The notes below the pieces were generated by a model. It saw nothing but the letters and a program-made list of their open reading frames with translations, was not told where the DNA came from and did no database searches. Shown one piece after another: positions 18,342 to 27,875 of a stretch of 64,000 bases of DNA (position 1 is the stretch's first letter; every line of letters starts with the position of its first letter). The DNA comes from DASUPK01 sp963695805 (GTDB lineage Bacteria; Actinomycetota; Thermoleophilia; Solirubrobacterales; 70-9): assembly GCA_963695805.1 (NCBI GenBank), contig CAVOHV010000003.1, positions 1-64,000 on the forward strand. The letters run 5' to 3'. The translations under genes and the position numbers were made by a program.

Positions 18342-19525
18342 GAATCGGCGTCGTCGGCGCCGGGACGATGGGCGCGGGGATCGCGCAGATCGCCGCGCTG
18401 GGCGGCTACGAGACCTTCCTCTACGAGATCGATGAGAAGCAGCTCGAGCGCGGGCTGGAGATGGTCCGGAACGGGATGCGCCGGGGCGCGGAGCGCGGGC
18501 GCTGGAGCGAGACGGAGGCGGATGACGCCCTCGAGCGGCTGCGCACCGACACTCTGATCGAGTTCCTCCGGGACTGTGATCTGGTGATCGAGGCCGCGCC
18601 GGAGGACCTCGACCTGAAGCGCAACCTGTTCGATCGGCTGGCGGCGGTCTGTGGGCCGGAAGCGGTGCTCGCCAGCAACACCTCCTCCCTCTCGGTCACC
18701 GCGATCGCGGCGGCGGCGCCGGAGCCGCAGCGGATCGTCGGCATGCACTTCTTCAACCCGCCCGCGCTCATGCAGCTCGTCGAGGTCGTCGCCGGCGACG
18801 AGAGTGGCGAACCGGCGCTCGAGCGCGCCACGGAGGTCGCCCGCGGAATGGGCCGGACGCCGATCCGCGCCCGTGACTCGGTCGGCTTCGTCGCCAACCG
18901 CTGCGTTCGGCCCTTCTTCCTGGAGTCGCTGCGGATGCTCGCTGAGGGGGTGGCACGTCACGACGAGATCGACCGGATCGTCCGGCTCGGGGCCGGGCTG
19001 CGGATGGGTCCCTTCGAGCTCATGGACCTGATCGGCATCGACGTCAACTTCGCGGTCGCCCGTTCCTTCTGGGAGCAGTCGTTCGGCGAACCGCGCTGGC
19101 GGCCCAACCCCATTCACGAGCGGATGGTGACGTCGGGGCGGCTGGGCCGGAAGACCGGTCGTGGCTTCTACACCTACGAGAAGGGCGAGCCGCACCGGCC
19201 GCGGGACCCGGACGTCGACGCGGAGCGGCCCATCTTCGACGAGCACGAGCTCGAGCAGGTCGCGGGCCCGAACGCTCCCGGCGTCCTGACCCGGCTCGGC
19301 TCGACGATCGTCAACGAGGCCTGCTTCGCCCTCGGGGAGGAGGTCGCGTCGGAAGAGGACATCAACACCGCAATGCGGCTCGGCTACAACTGGCCGATCG
19401 GCTCCCTGGAGTGGGGCGAGCGTCTCGGCTGGAGCCGCGCCCTCGGCGTCCTCGAGGAGCTCCGTGAGCTGCAGGGCGAGGCCTACCGGCCGGCGCTGCT
19501 ACTCCGAGAGCGGGCTCGCGGCTAG
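18338..19525 (+). CDS. 3-hydroxyacyl-CoA dehydrogenase
   Basis: A 395-residue NAD-dependent enzyme oxidising 3-hydroxyacyl-CoA. The NAD-binding N-terminus reads VVGAGTMGAGIAQIAALGGYE; the catalytic His and Glu are in GMHFFNPPALMQLVEVV. A first C-terminal domain (about 185-280) carries GFVANRCVRPFF, and a second half-domain follows (about 305-390; NEACFALGEEVA...GYNWPIG), the duplicated architecture of hydroxybutyryl-CoA-type enzymes. With the thiolase and acyl-CoA dehydrogenase it supplies three of the four beta-oxidation steps; an enoyl-CoA hydratase is not in the window. Its end overlaps the convergent EamA gene by 27 nt. Confidence 0.95.
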   Translation: MRIGVVGAGTMGAGIAQIAALGGYETFLYEIDEKQLERGLEMVRNGMRRGAERGRWSETEADDALERLRTDTLIEFLRDCDLVIEAAPEDLDLKRNLFDRLAAVCGPEAVLASNTSSLSVTAIAAAAPEPQRIVGMHFFNPPALMQLVEVVAGDESGEPALERATEVARGMGRTPIRARDSVGFVANRCVRPFFLESLRMLAEGVARHDEIDRIVRLGAGLRMGPFELMDLIGIDVNFAVARSFWEQSFGEPRWRPNPIHERMVTSGRLGRKTGRGFYTYEKGEPHRPRDPDVDAERPIFDEHELEQVAGPNAPGVLTRLGSTIVNEACFALGEEVASEEDINTAMRLGYNWPIGSLEWGERLGWSRALGVLEELRELQGEAYRPALLLRERARG

Positions 19526-20416
19526 CTCCTCCCGGGCCCAGCGGCGGCGTTGCCCGGGCAGCCGCCCCTCGACCGAGAGCCAGGATCCGGCGAGGATCAG
19601 GGCGAAGCCGCCGATCGTCGCGACCGTGATCTCCTCGGAGAGGAACAGGGCGCCGTAGACGATCGCGAAGCCCGGCGCCACGTAGCTGACGATCCATGCC
19701 CGGGCCGGGCCGACGGTCGAGAGCAGCCAGAAGAAGACCACGAACGCGAATCCGGTACCGAGGAGGCCGAGGGTCAGGACCGCCGCCACCGGTCCGAGGC
19801 TGGGAAACGAGTCCGGCGCCGTCGCGAACGCGACGGGCAGCAGGAGCAGCGCGCTCGCCCCCGTCACCAGCCCGGACATCCCCGCCGGCGCCATCCCCGC
19901 GAGCCTGTGCTTGACCAGCAGGCCACCGATCGCATAACCGAGCGCGGCCGCGACGACCGCGAGGCCGCCGAGCAGCTCGGAGCCGCCGCCGCCCAGGTCC
20001 ACCCCGAGCAGCAGTCCCACGCCGGCGAAGCCGATCAGAACCCCGACCAGCCGCAGCCCCTGCGAGCGCTCCTCGTGGTCGACCCAGATCGCGAGCACGG
20101 CCGTCCACAGCGGGGTCGCGGCCACCAGGATCCCGGCGAGCGAGGAGCTGATCTCCTCCTCCCCGGCGGCGATCAGGATGAAGGGGCCGGCGACCTGGAT
20201 TGCCCCAACGAGGACGAGCCAGCCGGCATACGGACGCGCCCCGGCCAGGGCGCCCTGGGCGGCGGCGATCGGGATCAGGACTGCCGCGGCCAGCGCGACG
20301 CGCAGGAACGCGACCATCCCGGGCGAGAGGTCGCGGAGGCCGATCGCAATGAACAGGTAGGAGGCGCCCCAGATCGCCCCGAGGGCGAGCAGCCAGAACC
20401 AGGCTCGACGGTCCAT
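19499..20416 (-). CDS. EamA-family (DMT superfamily) transporter
   Basis: A 305-residue inner-membrane protein with ten predicted helices in two EamA repeats (about 5-140 and 150-285). The first repeat opens LLALGAIWGASYLFIAIGL and the second ends GALFLSEEITVATIGGFALILAG, both hallmarks of drug/metabolite transporters that export amino acids, nucleosides or drugs. The substrate is unknown. It is preceded on the same strand by the P450 gene, 21 nt away. Confidence 0.92.
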   Translation of the reverse strand: MDRRAWFWLLALGAIWGASYLFIAIGLRDLSPGMVAFLRVALAAAVLIPIAAAQGALAGARPYAGWLVLVGAIQVAGPFILIAAGEEEISSSLAGILVAATPLWTAVLAIWVDHEERSQGLRLVGVLIGFAGVGLLLGVDLGGGGSELLGGLAVVAAALGYAIGGLLVKHRLAGMAPAGMSGLVTGASALLLLPVAFATAPDSFPSLGPVAAVLTLGLLGTGFAFVVFFWLLSTVGPARAWIVSYVAPGFAIVYGALFLSEEITVATIGGFALILAGSWLSVEGRLPGQRRRWAREELAASPLSE

Positions 20417-20437
20417 CTACCCAAGGTAACGCTGCCC

Positions 20438-21787
20438 TCAGGTGGTCCGTGAGGCCGCGAACACCTCCGCGCCCCGGCTCGGGACGTTGGTGATCGTGCT
20501 CCTCACGGGGTGCTCGGGCTCACGGCCGGCGGGTCGCAGGCTGCGCCGCGCGACGAGCTCCCGGAGGACCACCGACATCTCGAACTCGGCGAAGGCGCCG
20601 CCGAGACAGCGCCGCACGCCGCCGCCGAACGGGATCCAGGTGTAGGTCCCCGCGGGCCGATCGAGGAAGCGCTCGGGGCGGAACTGCTCGGGCTCGGGGT
20701 AGATCTCCGGCCGCCGGTGGACGAGATGGATCGAGGGCGCCACCGAGGCTCCCGCCGGGAGCAGCCGGCCGCCGATCTCCATCGGCTCCACCAGCTTCCG
20801 CAGGACCAGCGCGATGACGGGGCGAAGCCGGAGCGTTTCCTTGATCACCGCCTCGAGGTAGGCGCCGTCGCCGCCGGCGACGGCGGCCTCGAGGCGCTCC
20901 AGCTCGGTCGGATGCCGCGCGAGCAGCTCGACAGCCCAGGAGAGCCCGGTCGCGGTCGTCTCGTGGCCCGCCACCAGCAGCGTCATCAGCTCGTCGCGGA
21001 GCTCCCGGTCAGTCATCGGGCGGCCGTCCTCGTGGGTTGCCTGGAGAAGGAGCGAGAGGATGTCGTCACGGTCAGCCAGGTCCCTCGCCCCCCGACGCGA
21101 GCGGATCTCCTCGAAGAGCAGCCGGTCGACCCGCTCGATGTTCCGCCGGAACGGCGGGAAGCGGCGCAGCCGCTCGGGGCCAAGCAGGACCATGAAGATC
21201 GAACGCCGGGGGTTGGATAGGAGGTTGAGGGTCGAGCGCAGCTCATCGCGCAGTCGGCCGAGGCGCTCTCGCTCCTCGACGCCGAAGACTGCGCGGAGGA
21301 TCACCTCCAGCGTCACCGCCTGCATCCGGGGGCGCATCCGCACGGGCGCATCCGTGGGCCACCGATCGATCTCCTCACGAGCCGCCTGCGCCATCACCTC
21401 CCCGTAGGCCTGCATCCGCGGGCCGTGAAAGGCCGGCAGCATGAGCTTGCGCTGAGCCATGTGCTCGGGCTCGTCCAGCAGCAGGACGGAGTGCTCGCCG
21501 AGCACCGGCAGCAGCACGATGTTCGCGGCCCCGGCATGGAGCAGGTTCGGATCGCCGGTGAACACCTGCTTGATGACCTCGGGATCGGAGACGAACACCC
21601 AGGTCCCCTCGTGAGGGAGCCGGATGGTGAACATGTCGCCGTAGCGCGCCTGGCACTCCTCGAGGGTCTGAAGAGGCCGTCTCCACCAATGCCACATCGT
21701 GCGGGACAGCGACCAATCCGGCCCGGGCGGAAGCTCCGGTGCCACGGTGGGCGGGGCGCTGGGACGCTCGGCAGTCGCGATGCCCAT
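20438..21787 (-). CDS. Cytochrome P450
   Basis: A 449-residue P450 monooxygenase. The I-helix oxygen-activation motif is AGHETTATGLSW, the K-helix ExxR is ETLRLRP, and the heme cysteine loop is FGGGVRRCLGGAFAEFEM near residue 400. The sequence resembles actinobacterial/cyanobacterial CYP110-like enzymes that hydroxylate fatty acids or terpenoids, but the substrate cannot be fixed. No ferredoxin or reductase is adjacent. It is divergent from the CocE-type hydrolase, with 59 nt between the start codons. Confidence 0.95.
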   Translation of the reverse strand: MGIATAERPSAPPTVAPELPPGPDWSLSRTMWHWWRRPLQTLEECQARYGDMFTIRLPHEGTWVFVSDPEVIKQVFTGDPNLLHAGAANIVLLPVLGEHSVLLLDEPEHMAQRKLMLPAFHGPRMQAYGEVMAQAAREEIDRWPTDAPVRMRPRMQAVTLEVILRAVFGVEERERLGRLRDELRSTLNLLSNPRRSIFMVLLGPERLRRFPPFRRNIERVDRLLFEEIRSRRGARDLADRDDILSLLLQATHEDGRPMTDRELRDELMTLLVAGHETTATGLSWAVELLARHPTELERLEAAVAGGDGAYLEAVIKETLRLRPVIALVLRKLVEPMEIGGRLLPAGASVAPSIHLVHRRPEIYPEPEQFRPERFLDRPAGTYTWIPFGGGVRRCLGGAFAEFEMSVVLRELVARRSLRPAGREPEHPVRSTITNVPSRGAEVFAASRTT

Positions 21788-21846
21788 GGTTCGGATTATG
21801 CTTGCTGCCCGATCGAGAGGACCACAGGCCAGGGAAAGGCGGCGGG

Positions 21847-24075
21847 ATGGGTGGCGCGGGGAGGACGACGCACCTGAAAAGGGCTACGGGACCGGCATTG
21901 CTGGTGGCGGTGGCGATCGCCGTCATCTCGCCCGCCGGCGCGTCCGGCGCGAACTCCCTCGCAGTTCACGGCAGCGTCAACCAGGCCTACGTCACCGGCG
22001 CGCAGCCGGGCACGAGCCTGCGACTGGTCCGCAAGGGCAAGGTCGTCTCCACGAAGCCGGTCGGCAGCCTTGGAGGGGTCGTCTTCCGGCGGGTCGCCAG
22101 CGGCAAGGGTTATCGCGTCCGCGCCGCTGATGGCTCCCTTTCCAGGCGCATCTCCGTGATGTCGGAGCGGCCCCCCAGGAACACCTCGATCTACAACCAG
22201 ACCCTGCCGGCGGGCGGCTACGGCTACATGTACACGCGCGACGGCACCGGCCTCGCGCTCGACGTCCGTCTGCCGGGGCCCGCCGCGGACGGCCCCTACC
22301 CAACGCTCGTCGAGTACGCGGGTTACGGCTACGCCAATCCGTCCGGCCCGGAGAGCGGTATCAGCCAGATTCTCAACCTGCTCGGCTACGCCGTCGTCGA
22401 CGTGAACATGCGCGGCACCGGCTGCTCCGGCGGCGCCTTCGACTTCTTCGAGAGGCTCCAGAGCCTGGACGGCTACGACGTCGTCGAGACCGTCGCGCGC
22501 CAGCCCTGGGTCCTCCACAACCGGGTCGGCATGGCCGGCGTCTCCTACGGAGGGATCAGCCAGCTCTTCGTCGGCGCCACCGCCCCGCCCCACCTCGCCG
22601 CGATCACACCGCTGTCCGTGATCGACAACACCGCGACCACGCTCTATCCGGGCGGGTTCCTCAACACTGGCTTCGCCCTGCGGTGGGCCGAGGATCGCGT
22701 CGACGACTCGAAGCCGGCCTCGCCGACCGAGGGCCAGGGGTGGGCCTACAAGCGGATCCAGGACGGCGACGAGATCTGCAAGGCGAATCAGATCCTGCAC
22801 ACCGCCGCGGCGGACCTGATCGCCAAGATCCACCACAACCGCGTCTACCGGCCAAAGGTCGCGAACCCGCTCGCGCCCTCGACCTTCGTCAGCAAGATCC
22901 GCGTGCCCGTCTTCATGGCCTGCCAGTTCGAGGACGAGCAGACCGGAGGCCACTGCGCGAACCTCGCCGACCGCTTCACGGGAACGAAGCGAAAGTGGTT
23001 CACCTACACGAACGGGCTGCACATCGACTCGCTCGACCCGGAGACTTTCAACCGCTGGTTCGACTTCCTCGAGCTCTACGTCGCCGGGCGAAGACCCCAG
23101 ATGTCACCGGCGACCGCGGCTGCCGCGCCGGTCATCTACCAATCGGCGATGGGCGTGCCCGGCGTCACCCTGCCGCCGGATCCGATCCAGAACCAGCCCA
23201 GCTACGAGGCGGCGCTGAGCGCCTTCCAGAGCCAGCCGTCGGTCCGGATCCTGTTCGACAACGGCGCGGGCGGCGCGCCGGGTACTCCGTACCCGGGCTT
23301 CGAACGCTCGTTCAACCGCTTCCCGATCCCGGGCACGAAGCCGCAGTCGTGGTTCTTCAGGCCGAACGGCCTGATGACGCGCAAGCCCGCCAAGAAGGGC
23401 AGCAAGGGCGGCAGCACCAGCTTCAACTGGGACAAGACGGCCCGGCCTCCAACCGACTTCGCGGGCACCAACACCGGCGGCGGCGACCTCTGGACCACCC
23501 ACCCGAGCTTCGATTGGCGGCAGCCCCCGCCCGGAACCGCGGCTTCATTCGTCACCCCGCGGCTGGGGCGCGATGCGGCGATCATCGGTGCCGGAGCGGT
23601 GCATGCCTGGGTGAGGACCTCGGTCCCTGACATCGACCTGCAGGTGACCGTCTCGGAGGTCCGCCCGGACGGCCAGGAGACCTATGTGCAGAGCGGCTAT
23701 CTGCGCGCCAGCATGCGGCGGCTCGACCCGCGCAAGAGCACGCTCCTGGAGCCGGTGCTCAGCCTGCATGGCGACGACACCGCCAAGCTGCCCAACGGCC
23801 GTCTCTCGAAGCTGATCATCCCGCTCTACTACCAGGGGCACATGTACCGGGCCGGCTCGCGCATCCGGGTCACGGTGAGCGCCCCCGTCGGCGACCAGCC
23901 TGTCTGGGCTTTCGCGGAGACCGTGCCACAGCACAACACCAGGGTCACGCTGGCCCTTTCGCACAAGCGCCCCTCTCGCCTCGTCCTCCCGTTCGTCCCG
24001 GGAGTGACGGCTCCGACCCCGCTGCCGCCCTGCCCCGGGCTGCGGGGCGAGCCCTGCCGGGCGTTCAGCGGCTAA
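21847..24075 (+). CDS. Secreted CocE/NonD-family hydrolase (X-Pro dipeptidyl-peptidase S15 type)
   Basis: A 742-residue exported serine hydrolase. A signal peptide covers about residues 11-34. A small beta domain (about 36-105) precedes the alpha/beta-hydrolase core with YTRDGTGLALDVRLP, the oxyanion segment VEYAGYGY, and the nucleophile Ser233 in GVSYGG. The C-terminal jelly-roll domain (about 560-720; HAWVRTSVPDIDLQVTVSEV, then RAGSRIRVTVSA) is the usual X-Pro peptidase lid. It may cleave peptides, cocaine-like esters or amides. The start is set at the ATG 21847 just before the signal sequence; the longer frame overlaps the P450 start. Confidence 0.9.
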   Translation: MGGAGRTTHLKRATGPALLVAVAIAVISPAGASGANSLAVHGSVNQAYVTGAQPGTSLRLVRKGKVVSTKPVGSLGGVVFRRVASGKGYRVRAADGSLSRRISVMSERPPRNTSIYNQTLPAGGYGYMYTRDGTGLALDVRLPGPAADGPYPTLVEYAGYGYANPSGPESGISQILNLLGYAVVDVNMRGTGCSGGAFDFFERLQSLDGYDVVETVARQPWVLHNRVGMAGVSYGGISQLFVGATAPPHLAAITPLSVIDNTATTLYPGGFLNTGFALRWAEDRVDDSKPASPTEGQGWAYKRIQDGDEICKANQILHTAAADLIAKIHHNRVYRPKVANPLAPSTFVSKIRVPVFMACQFEDEQTGGHCANLADRFTGTKRKWFTYTNGLHIDSLDPETFNRWFDFLELYVAGRRPQMSPATAAAAPVIYQSAMGVPGVTLPPDPIQNQPSYEAALSAFQSQPSVRILFDNGAGGAPGTPYPGFERSFNRFPIPGTKPQSWFFRPNGLMTRKPAKKGSKGGSTSFNWDKTARPPTDFAGTNTGGGDLWTTHPSFDWRQPPPGTAASFVTPRLGRDAAIIGAGAVHAWVRTSVPDIDLQVTVSEVRPDGQETYVQSGYLRASMRRLDPRKSTLLEPVLSLHGDDTAKLPNGRLSKLIIPLYYQGHMYRAGSRIRVTVSAPVGDQPVWAFAETVPQHNTRVTLALSHKRPSRLVLPFVPGVTAPTPLPPCPGLRGEPCRAFSG

Positions 24076-24223
24076 GACCCGCCCGTCCCCTTTCACCAGA
24101 CGGGGTCGGACCTCACGGGCAAGCGGTGAACCGACCGTCCGCGCCCTGCGAATAGGACCGTGAACGCAGGCAGCCAGGGCGGAGCGCATCGCCGCTCCGC
24201 CAGAGGATCAAGGAGGAACCGAA

Positions 24224-24568
24224 ATGCGAGTGATCATCCGAACCATCGGTGCGAAGCTGGCGATCGTCGCCGCCATCGCTGCGACGCTGGCGATCGTCGC
24301 GGTCATGGCGACATCGGGGGGCCCCGCCGGCACTGGAGCGGGCACGATGATCATGCCCCAGGAGCGGGGCAACCCCACGACGAGCTCGACCCACAACGCC
24401 AAGAGCGGTTCCCCTCTGGCTTCGATCGACCCGCGCACCTGGCGTTCGCTTGGGACGTACTCGGGCGGTGAGGTCATCAGCGAGACGGTGAGCTCCGTCA
24501 TGGGCGACAACGAGTCGGACTGGTTCGATGACCACGGCCAGGGCGACCAGCTCGACAAGGACTTCTAG
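24224..24568 (+). CDS. Small exported protein, unknown function
   Basis: A 114-residue protein with a signal-like helix at residues 9-30 (KLAIVAAIAATLAIVAVMA), a Ser/Thr/Gly-rich middle, and an acidic C-terminus (ESDWFDDHGQGDQLDKDF). It has one of the best ribosome sites in the window, AAGGAGGAA about 6 nt before the ATG, which argues for strong expression. No family is recognised. It stands alone, 148 nt after the hydrolase gene and convergent with trxB. Confidence 0.75.
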   Translation: MRVIIRTIGAKLAIVAAIAATLAIVAVMATSGGPAGTGAGTMIMPQERGNPTTSSTHNAKSGSPLASIDPRTWRSLGTYSGGEVISETVSSVMGDNESDWFDDHGQGDQLDKDF

Positions 24569-24637
24569 GCTGCCGACGCCCCGGTTTCCACGCAAAGCAG
24601 CGCTGTTGGCGTCAGCCCCTGCGGCGACGGGAAGCGC

Positions 24638-25657
24638 TTACGAGGCTTCGACGGCCTCGATGATGGCGCCGGTGTTGGTGCCCCAGTGCTCCTCGGGGTC
24701 CGGCGGCATGTCGCGTAGGAACCACTCAGCGTCCAGGGCGCCCTTGGTGCCGCTCCCGGCGGCGGTGACCGCCTGCCGGTAGGTGTGGTCGACGAGATCG
24801 CCGATCGCGAATACCCCCGCGAGCTTTGTCTTGGTCGACGGTTCATCGACGACCACGTATCCCTCGTCATCCAGTTCGACCTGGCCCTTGACCAGCTCGG
24901 AGCGGGGACGGTGACCGATGGCGACGAAGGCGCCGCCGACGTCGATCTCCCTCGCCTCACCGGTCTCGGCGTGCTGCAGCGTGACCTTGGCGATCTTGCC
25001 GTCGTCGCCGGGAACGAACTCGACCGGGACGTACGGCGTCAGGAACTCGATGTTCTCCTTGCCGCGAGCGCGCTCCTGCATGATCTTGGAGGCGCGGTAG
25101 TCGTCGCGGCGGTGGATCGAGAACAGCTTCTTCGCGAACTTGGAGACGAAGATCGAGTCCTCCATCGCCGAGTCCCCGCCGCCGATCACGGCGACGTCCT
25201 CGCCCTTGAAGAAGGCGCCGTCACAGACACCGCAGGTGGACACGCCGCTCCCGGCGAGCTCGATCTCTCCCGGAATGCCGAGGCGCTTGGGCTCGGCCCC
25301 CATCGAGAGGATCACTGCCTTGGCCCGGTAGGTGTCCTTGCCGATCTTGACGGTCTGGAGCTCGCCGTCGGAGAGCTCGATCTCGGTCGCGTCGTCGGTG
25401 ATGAAGCGGGTGCCGAAGCGCTCTGCCTGGGCGCGGAAGTCGTTCATCATCTCCGGCCCCATCACGCCCCCCCGGTAGCCGGGGTAGTTCTCCACGTCGG
25501 TGGTGTTCTGGAGCTGGCCGCCCCACTGGAAGCCCTCGATGACGAGCGGCTCGAGCTCGGCCCGTGCTGCATAGAGCGCGGCCGTGTAGCCGGCGGGGCC
25601 GCCGCCGACGATGATCAGGTTTTCGACCTTCTCGCTGCCGTTCGTCTTCTCGTTCAT
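24638..25657 (-). CDS. trxB: Thioredoxin-disulfide reductase
   Basis: TrxB passes NADPH electrons through FAD and a redox disulfide to thioredoxin. The 339-residue protein has the FAD motif IVGGGPAGYTAALYA at about 16-30, the active-site pair Cys142/Cys145 in TCGVCDGAFF (many homologues have CATC or CAVC), the NADPH motif IGGGDSAMEDS and the C-terminal FAD segment VFAIGDLVD. The N-terminus has about 10 extra charged residues. Upstream, an ACTATAAAAA tract (25721-25730) is the likeliest -10 region and AAAGGAC precedes the ATG. No thioredoxin gene is adjacent. Confidence 0.95.
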   Translation of the reverse strand: MNEKTNGSEKVENLIIVGGGPAGYTAALYAARAELEPLVIEGFQWGGQLQNTTDVENYPGYRGGVMGPEMMNDFRAQAERFGTRFITDDATEIELSDGELQTVKIGKDTYRAKAVILSMGAEPKRLGIPGEIELAGSGVSTCGVCDGAFFKGEDVAVIGGGDSAMEDSIFVSKFAKKLFSIHRRDDYRASKIMQERARGKENIEFLTPYVPVEFVPGDDGKIAKVTLQHAETGEAREIDVGGAFVAIGHRPRSELVKGQVELDDEGYVVVDEPSTKTKLAGVFAIGDLVDHTYRQAVTAAGSGTKGALDAEWFLRDMPPDPEEHWGTNTGAIIEAVEAS

Positions 25658-25749
25658 CTCGGTCCTTTCGGAGCCTACCCAGACCTTCGGTGGAAGCTTC
25701 TTCCGGGGGGCTTACTTCACTTTTTATAGTAGCGCCAAGGGCCAGCACG

Positions 25750-26910
25750 TTACGGCCCCGCCGCGGCCGCCTCAGGCTCCCGCACCCCGATCCGCTCGGG
25801 CCGATCCCTCCCCTCCGCCTCCCAGCGGTTGACCGTCTTGCGCAGCTGGAAGAAGGCGACGATCCCCGGTGGAATCGGGAGCCAGAAGGCGATCACGCGG
25901 TAGGTGAGCACTGCCGCGAACACCTCGGCACTGGGCACGCCGAAGAGCACGAAAGCCCCGATCATTCCCGCGTCCACCGCCCCCACCCCGCCGGGGGCGA
26001 ACGGGAAGAGGTTGGCGAGCATCCCCAGGAAGAAGCCCTGGATCACCACGCCGAGAGGGACGGAGACGTTGAAAGCGTGGAAGCTCGCCCAGAGAATCGC
26101 GATGTTCGCACCCCAGAATCCGACCGCGCCTCCGAATGCCATCGCGGCGGACCTCGGCTGGCGCACGAAGGTGATCGCGGTGCGCACAGCCTGCGCGAAG
26201 GTCGCTGGGACGGTGGCGAGTCGCTTGGCGATCTTGCCGAAGCGGCCGGATGTATGCCGTTCGATTCTGCGTTCGAAGTCGTCCGGAACCAGGGCGATCA
26301 GCAGGCCGATGGCGATCGCCAGCGCGGCCAGTGCCGCTGGGATGACTGTGCCAGACAGGGGCGCGTCGCCGGAGAGCACGTGGGTCCTGAGCAGGACCCC
26401 GAAGATCACGAGCGCGGCGAGATAGACGGAGTAGAGGACCACGAGGAAGGCGACCATCCGGCAGACCGCCTGGCGTGTCTCCATGCCGGCCTTCCGCAGG
26501 GCCCAGTAGCTGAGCAGGATCCCGCCGGCCCCCCCGGCGGAGAACAACCTGGTCGCTGCCAGTCCCGCCATCGTGATCTGGTAGCTCTCGTTCCACTCCA
26601 GGTGGATCACCTTCTCGCCGACGACGCCGCGGAAGAGCGCGACGTAAGCGGCGAACATGCCGACGCAGAAGACGACCCCGAGACCGATCCATAGTGGGTC
26701 CCCCTCCCCGATCTTGTCGAGCGCGTCCTGCAGGTCGAAGAGCCGTGGGACCAGCACATAGATCGCGATCAGCAGCAGGACGACGGCGATCGCCGTCTGG
26801 ATGAGCCGCTTGGGGTCCGCAAAGAAGCTCGGCTCATCGTCCGCAACCATTTCGCGGTCGCGGTCTGGCTCAACCGGTTTTGAAGCGCTTTGTGGGCGCT
26901 CCTCCCTCAC
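25750..26910 (-). CDS. Flippase-like membrane protein (lysylphosphatidylglycerol synthase TM / UPF0104 family)
   Basis: A 386-residue integral membrane protein with about eight helices. Family marks include LEWNESYQITMAGLAATRLFSAGGAGGILLSYWALRKAG and, late in the protein, FPFAPGGVGAVDAGMIGAFVLFGV. Members relate to the flippase domain of MprF and to YbhN-type proteins that move lipids or take part in cell-envelope assembly. The start is a GTG at 26910, with ATG at residue 21 as an alternative. A PAP2/AUR1-like gene lies 44 nt upstream on the same strand, so a lipid-metabolism pair is plausible. Confidence 0.85.
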   Translation of the reverse strand: MREERPQSASKPVEPDRDREMVADDEPSFFADPKRLIQTAIAVVLLLIAIYVLVPRLFDLQDALDKIGEGDPLWIGLGVVFCVGMFAAYVALFRGVVGEKVIHLEWNESYQITMAGLAATRLFSAGGAGGILLSYWALRKAGMETRQAVCRMVAFLVVLYSVYLAALVIFGVLLRTHVLSGDAPLSGTVIPAALAALAIAIGLLIALVPDDFERRIERHTSGRFGKIAKRLATVPATFAQAVRTAITFVRQPRSAAMAFGGAVGFWGANIAILWASFHAFNVSVPLGVVIQGFFLGMLANLFPFAPGGVGAVDAGMIGAFVLFGVPSAEVFAAVLTYRVIAFWLPIPPGIVAFFQLRKTVNRWEAEGRDRPERIGVREPEAAAAGP

Positions 26911-26954
26911 CCTTGGGATGTTCGCAAACGACGCTCCCGGAGCACCAGCATGGG

Positions 26955-27875
26955 TCAGATTTCGGGATTTCCCATGCGCTCGAGCCGCTGCAACCCGCGG
27001 CTGACCGCCTGTGCGACCGGCTCGACATAGCGCTCGCCGCGGCGGACCGCGACCACGATGGCCGCCCCCGCGAGCAGGTCGACGACGTAGTGCTCACCGA
27101 GGTAGACCAGGGCGAACCCCAGCACCCCCGCATAGGTCCACCCCAACACTCCTACCGCCGGACCGGTCTCGGAGAGCAGCAGCGCGGCCATCAGCGAGGT
27201 GGCGAAATGGAGGGACGGCATCGCAGCCCACGGGTTTCCGCCCAGTGTGTCGTAGAGAACCGGCCAGGCACGCCCCCACTCCTCCTCCCCCACCTCCTGC
27301 ATGATCCGCCGTACCTTCGCGTCGGTGTAACCCTCCTCCGAGGCCCACCATGGAGGCGCCGTGGGGACCGCCATATAGATCGCGCAGCCGATGTCGTAGA
27401 CCGCGGACATCTGGCGCGCCGAGCGCGCGAAGTGCTCGGGGTGCCGGGCAAGGATCCAGGTCAGGGAGCCGTGCGGCTCGAGGAACCACCCCCAATGAGC
27501 CCAGGAGAGGAAGCGATCGACGGTATTTCGCCTGCCGAGCCCTTGGAGGGACCGCTGGAGGCGGACGTTCGGCAGCTCGCCGCCACCGAGCACGGTGTCC
27601 GCGCGGATCGGGTAGTCGACCCGCAGCCGGCGCCGGGCCGCGCCGGGATCGTCGTATGGCAGCTCGTGGCCCATCGTGAACATCCACATCTGGAGGGCGT
27701 ACATCCCGGCGTCGCGGAGGCGGGTGCGCCTGCCGACGACGGCCAGCGAGGGCGGGCCGGCGGCGAGCGCGGCGGCGGTGACCGCCGGCGGGATCCTGAG
27801 CCTCTTGCGGAGCAGGGGGACCGCCACAGCGGCGGCGAGGCCCGCCACCGCCGCACCCCTTACCAGCCTATGCAC
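26955..27875 (-). CDS. PAP2/AUR1-like phosphatase or phospholipid transferase
   Basis: A 306-residue membrane protein. The two diagnostic catalytic blocks are AAMPSLHFATSLMAALLL (about residue 222) and LGEHYVVDLLAGAAIVV (about 270), the His and HxxxD of the PAP2 superfamily, in the spacing seen for AUR1/inositol-phosphorylceramide-synthase-like members. It probably acts on lipid phosphates at the outer face of the membrane. The start is GTG. The large FAD/Fe-S gene upstream ends 8 nt inside this gene, so they are one transcript. Confidence 0.85.
   Translation of the reverse strand: MHRLVRGAAVAGLAAAVAVPLLRKRLRIPPAVTAAALAAGPPSLAVVGRRTRLRDAGMYALQMWMFTMGHELPYDDPGAARRRLRVDYPIRADTVLGGGELPNVRLQRSLQGLGRRNTVDRFLSWAHWGWFLEPHGSLTWILARHPEHFARSARQMSAVYDIGCAIYMAVPTAPPWWASEEGYTDAKVRRIMQEVGEEEWGRAWPVLYDTLGGNPWAAMPSLHFATSLMAALLLSETGPAVGVLGWTYAGVLGFALVYLGEHYVVDLLAGAAIVVAVRRGERYVEPVAQAVSRGLQRLERMGNPEI

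Noticed and set aside
24575..24614. Possible terminator after the small exported gene (GACGCC/GGCGTC)
   Set aside because: Only 6 bp with a loop near 28 nt; too weak to list as a feature.
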